This document shows, in pieces, positions 60,206 through 64,000 of a stretch of DNA of 64,000 nucleotides. The DNA lies in assembly GCA_002633005.1 (NCBI GenBank), contig NMRA01000218.1:376334-440333 (forward strand), read 5' to 3'. A program made the translations under genes and the position numbers. Source of the stretch: Phoronis australis (lineage: Eukaryota > Phoronida > Phoronidae). How positions within the stretch are numbered: position 1 is the first letter of the stretch; each line of letters begins with the position of its first letter. The notes below the pieces were generated by a model, which had not been told where the DNA came from, ran no database searches, and worked only from the letters and a program-made list of their open reading frames with translations.

Positions 60206-61396
60206 TTGGTATAAAGTCAAAATTCTACTGGCTTTCTACTTTCAGGATTTATATAGTTTTGAAGGTATTTTGCCAACCGACCAAAATGGGTCCGTTTAGG
60301 GAAAACTTGAAAGTCATGGGATGTTCAATAGTAGAAATTGGGATCGCAGATGAGACCTAGCGGGCCACTGACACAACTAGCCGCAGTAGTGACGGAGGTC
60401 ATCCCATAGGCCCTCCATGTACCGGAAGATTTTCTACAAATTACAGCCAATACTCAGCTCTTATACAGAGCTGAAGGTCCACCGGAGGGCTTTTCACCAC
60501 TTGGTGAAATGGATATAAAACAAAAGAATAAGAGGAAAATTCTTACTCAGTGTGTTAGTACTAACCAAATCAAATTCCCTTGACACATTTAGAAAACCAC
60601 AAATGCCTATGGTCTGACTGATTACATCTGGCCTCTTTTTATTTTCCTCTCATAACAACGAATATAACAGTCTGCCAACTTCTACCCATAGTTTTTGACC
60701 CATTGACGTCAAGTAGTGACATTCATGAGTAGCATTTACAGCCAATGAGCCAGCGAATCATTTAGTTCATGAGTTCATCCGTAATTTGAAAATTGCAACC
60801 GACTGAGTGACAAGAAAAAAGTGAAAAGTCGTATATTCGAGAGAATAAGTTCTTTGTAGGGCTTGATTTCTGTGCAGTTACATTTGCCATACAATTCCTT
60901 AAAATAAATGTCTACATGCGATCATGATTTCAAAGCGTGCAGAATAACATTTGATAAGCAATTCAAGAGTGACGTGCATGACACTTGATTTTACGTTTTC
61001 ACTTCCAACCCTATTCATGCCATTCAATCATGTCATTTTGGTTTACTGACTAGACTAATTTCTTTTTGACTCACTAGTAATGGTTGACCTTTTCACGGAA
61101 TAATGTCAGTTTTTTACGATATCGGTACAAAGCTATAGGCTACGTCTTGAAGAGTGTTCCAAAGTTTAAGGTTACAAAAAAAAAACATCATGAATCTACC
61201 ACGCGTACGTGGTTTCTCTTTAGTCTCTTGACTGTTGTCTAATGTTTACAATATATTGAGTTGCAAGGGGCATCCATTTGAATTCTACTTTGGGGCCTCA
61301 GGATGGAGCGGTCGTACCAACTAAAGGAAATATTCCAGTTTTTAACTGACTCTGGTGAGCGACCTTGATAGATGCGCTCTAAAAGTCAATACTCAC

Positions 61397-61685
61397 CTCA
61401 AGTTAATTAAAACATAGAAGTAAATACTATATAATCTTTTAGCGAACTCAAGCGGCTGCCATTTTGAAATACAGTTCCCGTATGTAGGCACTTGCCCCAT
61501 CTGTTGGATGAAGGTTGCACCATACATGATTCGTCAGGCACGTCGCCAGCCGGCGAGATCGTCAGTCTTGGAGTCGGGCTCCGACTAGACGGGACGATCG
61601 GGTCGCGGAAGGACTGAAAGCTCAGCCCGATCACTAAAAAATATGCAGAAATGGTCGCTTGGCATTGCCGTTCATCACTGTCCAT
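61397..61685 (-). other. Probable 5' UTR exon 1 of the zinc-finger gene, with a 92-codon upstream ORF
   Basis: A strong donor (GAG then GTGAGT) ends this exon at 61397. The next acceptor in the gene is the one at 59630. An ATG at 61685 opens a 92-codon frame that stops at 61407, ten bases before the donor, so it cannot continue into exon 2. I therefore place the main start in exon 2 and treat this frame as an upstream ORF or chance. The DNA around 61540-61620 is CpG-rich compared with its surroundings, which suits a promoter-proximal exon. The 5' end is not defined and could lie further up, beyond 61700. It could instead belong to a separate small gene. Confidence 0.5.
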
Positions 61686-62044
61686 TGGTTACAACTGAAA
61701 TGGTTTTTAAAAAAAATTTCTATTACTTGCTCATGAGAAATCTTTTAAGACAACTTTTAAAAATGTTGTCTGATTGTCAGTAAAATCCTAAAAAGTTATT
61801 TGTGGAATTTACAGTCGGCGTAGGACGATTGATTAATGTAAAAAAAAACGTTATGAAAGATGCGACCAAAGGCATCAGTTGGTGCTTGAGTTATTGAAAT
61901 GTGCTGAATGAAACCAATATTGTTGAAACCCGCCCAACCTGACACGTGTTCGCCGTTAAGAAGTTTCTAAACCTCAATTTATGCATAAATGTAAATACCG
62001 CTCATTGTGATTTCTTGAATTATATAGATGATGTGTCGGAATGG

Positions 62045-62358
62045 CGGAAAAATTCAAAAAAGTGGGACAGTCCGCAAAGTGCGGGGTGGAAACTACACAG
62101 TACAATGTCAGCAACACGAAGCACTGGATTGGGTTCTTTTACATAAACAGGGTAATTGCTTGATTTTTAAAACCTCATTTCACGGGTGCAGTAAAGTACT
62201 ACAGATAATACTAGTTATAGGTAAAAAATACAGAAGTTACTTAAACGCACCTATTATAGTGCCTACACTTTTCAGTTAAGACATTGTAAATTCTTTCCGT
62301 AAAGCAACTTAACATGAATTTAACACCCAAAATATCTTGTTGAAAATCTCCTGCTGGT
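62045..62358 (+). repeat. Dispersed repeat D, copy 2
   Basis: Reads GGGACAGTCCGCAAAG, ATGTCAGCAACACGAAGCAC, TGGATTGGG, CATTTCACGGGT and AAGTACTAC, then GTTGAAAATCTCCTGCTGG, the same order as copy 1. It runs directly into the HEExDT fragment, so D may be part of that element. Confidence 0.6.
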
Positions 62359-62665
62359 ATGCAGAACGGAGCATTATATGGACAGTTTGGAAAACTTCCT
62401 CCGTTAAGAATGGCAGAAAGACCTATATGGACCATTTCTTGGGGAGAAAACACTTGTCTGACATGGCGACAAATTATATTCGCCCCTCATACATTGGTAC
62501 TACGTATGGCAGCTGGTCATCCACCGGATTCTCAAGGTTCCCATGAAGAGGTCGACACGCTTCTTACCTTCCACTTAGCCAACTCAAATGGCAATGAATT
62601 GATCAGGGCCTCTGACACACGGATGTATAATTGTAAATGCTAGGTGGCTGTTTGAAAGCGTTGTG
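62359..62665 (+). pseudogene. Fragment of a transposon-associated protein (HEExDT / SDTDV family)
   Basis: A 94-codon frame contains SHEEVDTLLTFHLANSNG and ELIRASDT near its end. The pairing of [HQ]EEADT with [SD]xDTDV about 25 residues later is a recurrent signature of uncharacterised proteins carried by repetitive DNA in invertebrate genomes. The second motif is broken: after GACAC an extra AC shifts the frame, otherwise it would read SDTDV. A stop follows at once. Only this terminal part is present, and the region upstream (62040-62345) is a dispersed repeat. I treat it as a decayed element fragment. Confidence 0.5.
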
Positions 62666-63019
62666 ATGACTATTTCTAGTTTATTTTGATTAAAGAGGAT
62701 TTTTAAAAACACGTCTGTTGCTTTTCTTTAAAAAGCTTTGCTTAGTAGTCAATGTAATGAAAGGAGTCTTTTAGTGTTAACAAGTATTTTCCAAAATTCT
62801 TAAGCTTTTTCGCCACCATCAATTTGACACTCAGTATAACCCTGTTATTCATTTTAAGTAAGAAGTGAGTTCAGTGCATTCAAAATTATTACGGAAATAC
62901 AAGAATTTGCCATGAACTGCAAACTAAACCACATCTTCCTTATCGAAATTACTGATTCTACAAAACTCTACGGGATCTTAATTATCTATTTAATATATCA
63001 CACGTTTTCAATAGAATTA

Positions 63020-63990
63020 CGAGGTTGAGATTTCTGGGGCTGGCACGCACAGCACACGATGGATTTTTGCGTCAAAGGCCATCCTAACCAGTAACTTCTG
63101 TTTGAATCACATGGAATTGTTCAGTGGGGTACCTGGAATGTACATGTATGAGCTACCTCCTATTTGGGGGTCGTTTTTCAGTGAGTTTCTGACTGACCCT
63201 TTCCAGAGGACAAATTGCCTGTCATGTGCCATCCGGTGTTTATTGTGGCACAATTCATTGATTTTAACGCAGGTGGTACCTCGAATATCTAATGTACGAT
63301 AGCATACCGTGGTTGAGATATTTGAGGATTTTGGCGGGCACAACCTAGAGTGCAATTTTGTCTGTCACGGAGCATTCAGTGATCAGTGACATGTATTGAG
63401 TCACATGGAATTGTTTTTTTGTGGTACCTCAAATGTATGAGCTAACTCATTTCTTGGGGTCCTTTTTGGTTTTTGGCGGTCCCCTGTCCAGAGTGCGATT
63501 TGTCTGTCATGAGTCGTTCGGTGTTCATTGCGGTACTACTGTTAGTTTTTAATCAGTTTTAGCTGGTACCTCGAATATCTAGTAATCTAGCTCAAATTTC
63601 CAATGGCATTCCGTACTGGTTGACATTTTTGGGGGTTTCTGGCGGGCACAACCCAGAGTGCATTTTGTCTGTCATAGCGCATTTAGTGATTAGTGACGGC
63701 GTTGAATCACTTGGAATTGGTTTGTTTGGTTTCTCGAATGTATGAGCTAGCTCATTTTTGGGTGGTCCTTTTTCGTTTCTGGCCGACCCATTAAAAGTGC
63801 AATTTGTCTATCATGTGTCAATCGGTGTCCAGTGCTGTACTACATTGTCTGTTTGAAATTAATTTTGGCCGGTACCTCGAATATTTAATCTAGCTCATTC
63901 TTGGGCCCCTTGAAAGGTCCCCAGGGGTCACACCCAGAGTGCAGACAACGGCAGACGTCTATTTCTGCATATACAGTGTACTGAGGTGAA
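63020..63990. repeat. Tandem array of about 300-bp units, truncated by the window end
   Basis: CACATGGAATTG-type blocks start at 63108, 63402 and 63708, giving periods of 294 and 306. Each unit has two related halves. One has GGTACCTCAAATGTATGAGCT and later GTGCAATTTGTCTGTCATG; the other has GGTACCTCGAATATCTA and later GGCGGGCACAACCCAGAGTGC. The first half-unit (63020-63100) is diverged. The last half switches into a different tail after 63900. The small ORFs here (for example at 63102-63355) are repeat shadows. Confidence 0.85.
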
Positions 63991-63991
63991 C
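63915..63991 (+). repeat. Dispersed repeat F, copy 2 (end of the tandem array)
   Basis: Contains CCCAGGGGTCACACCCAGAG, TGCAGACAACGGCAGACGTC and ATTTCTGCATATACAG. The reverse complement of 35733-35804 matches it almost base for base. The block CACACCCAGAGTGCA is itself related to the array's half-unit CACAACCCAGAGTGCA. Confidence 0.8.
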
Positions 63992-64000
63992 TCTAAGGGC

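Overview
The window looks like nuclear DNA from an invertebrate animal, probably marine. It is AT-rich and gene-poor, has a split gene with GT-AG introns, is full of dispersed and tandem repeats, and contains many copies of the palindrome ACATGT. There is no operon, ribosome-binding site, CRISPR array or phage-like structure. I cannot name the phylum safely; lancelets, hemichordates, molluscs and echinoderms all have genomes of this texture.

The one well supported host gene is on the minus strand, from about 61.69 kb down to 41.2 kb. It is a C2H2 zinc-finger transcription factor. I could join one non-coding first exon and eleven coding exons with compatible splice phases, giving an open frame of about 750 codons. 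The order is a Ser/Thr-rich N-terminus, a basic then acidic stretch, two AT-hooks, eight C2H2 fingers and a long acidic, glutamine-containing C-terminal region without fingers. No BTB, SCAN or KRAB domain was seen, so I give no symbol. Two splice choices look open (exon 3 acceptor, exon 9 donor), and both keep the frame.

Its introns hold mobile DNA. The main item is an intact 343-codon plus-strand ORF with a complete ribonuclease H active site, probably from a non-LTR retrotransposon. There are also a tRNA-like sequence inside an inverted repeat, a 108-bp hairpin element, a 3 x 70 bp minisatellite, a long field of degenerate repeats and a tRNA-derived SINE-like head.

The left 41 kb has no gene I can support in full. 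It carries several dispersed repeat families (A to G here), hAT-like miniature elements with CAGNGGCGGAT ends, exact-period minisatellites (36, 36, 18 and 13 bp), a compound AGC microsatellite of nearly 400 bp, a broken THAP zinc-finger fragment near 36 kb and one possible zinc-ribbon terminal exon near 32.1 kb. Right of the gene are a decayed fragment of a transposon-associated protein (HEE.DT / SDT.DV motifs) and a tandem array of about 300-bp units that runs to the window end. The last part of that array also occurs, inverted, next to the THAP fragment.

All calls rest on reading the sequence. Gene models come from splice consensus and frame continuity, without transcript data.
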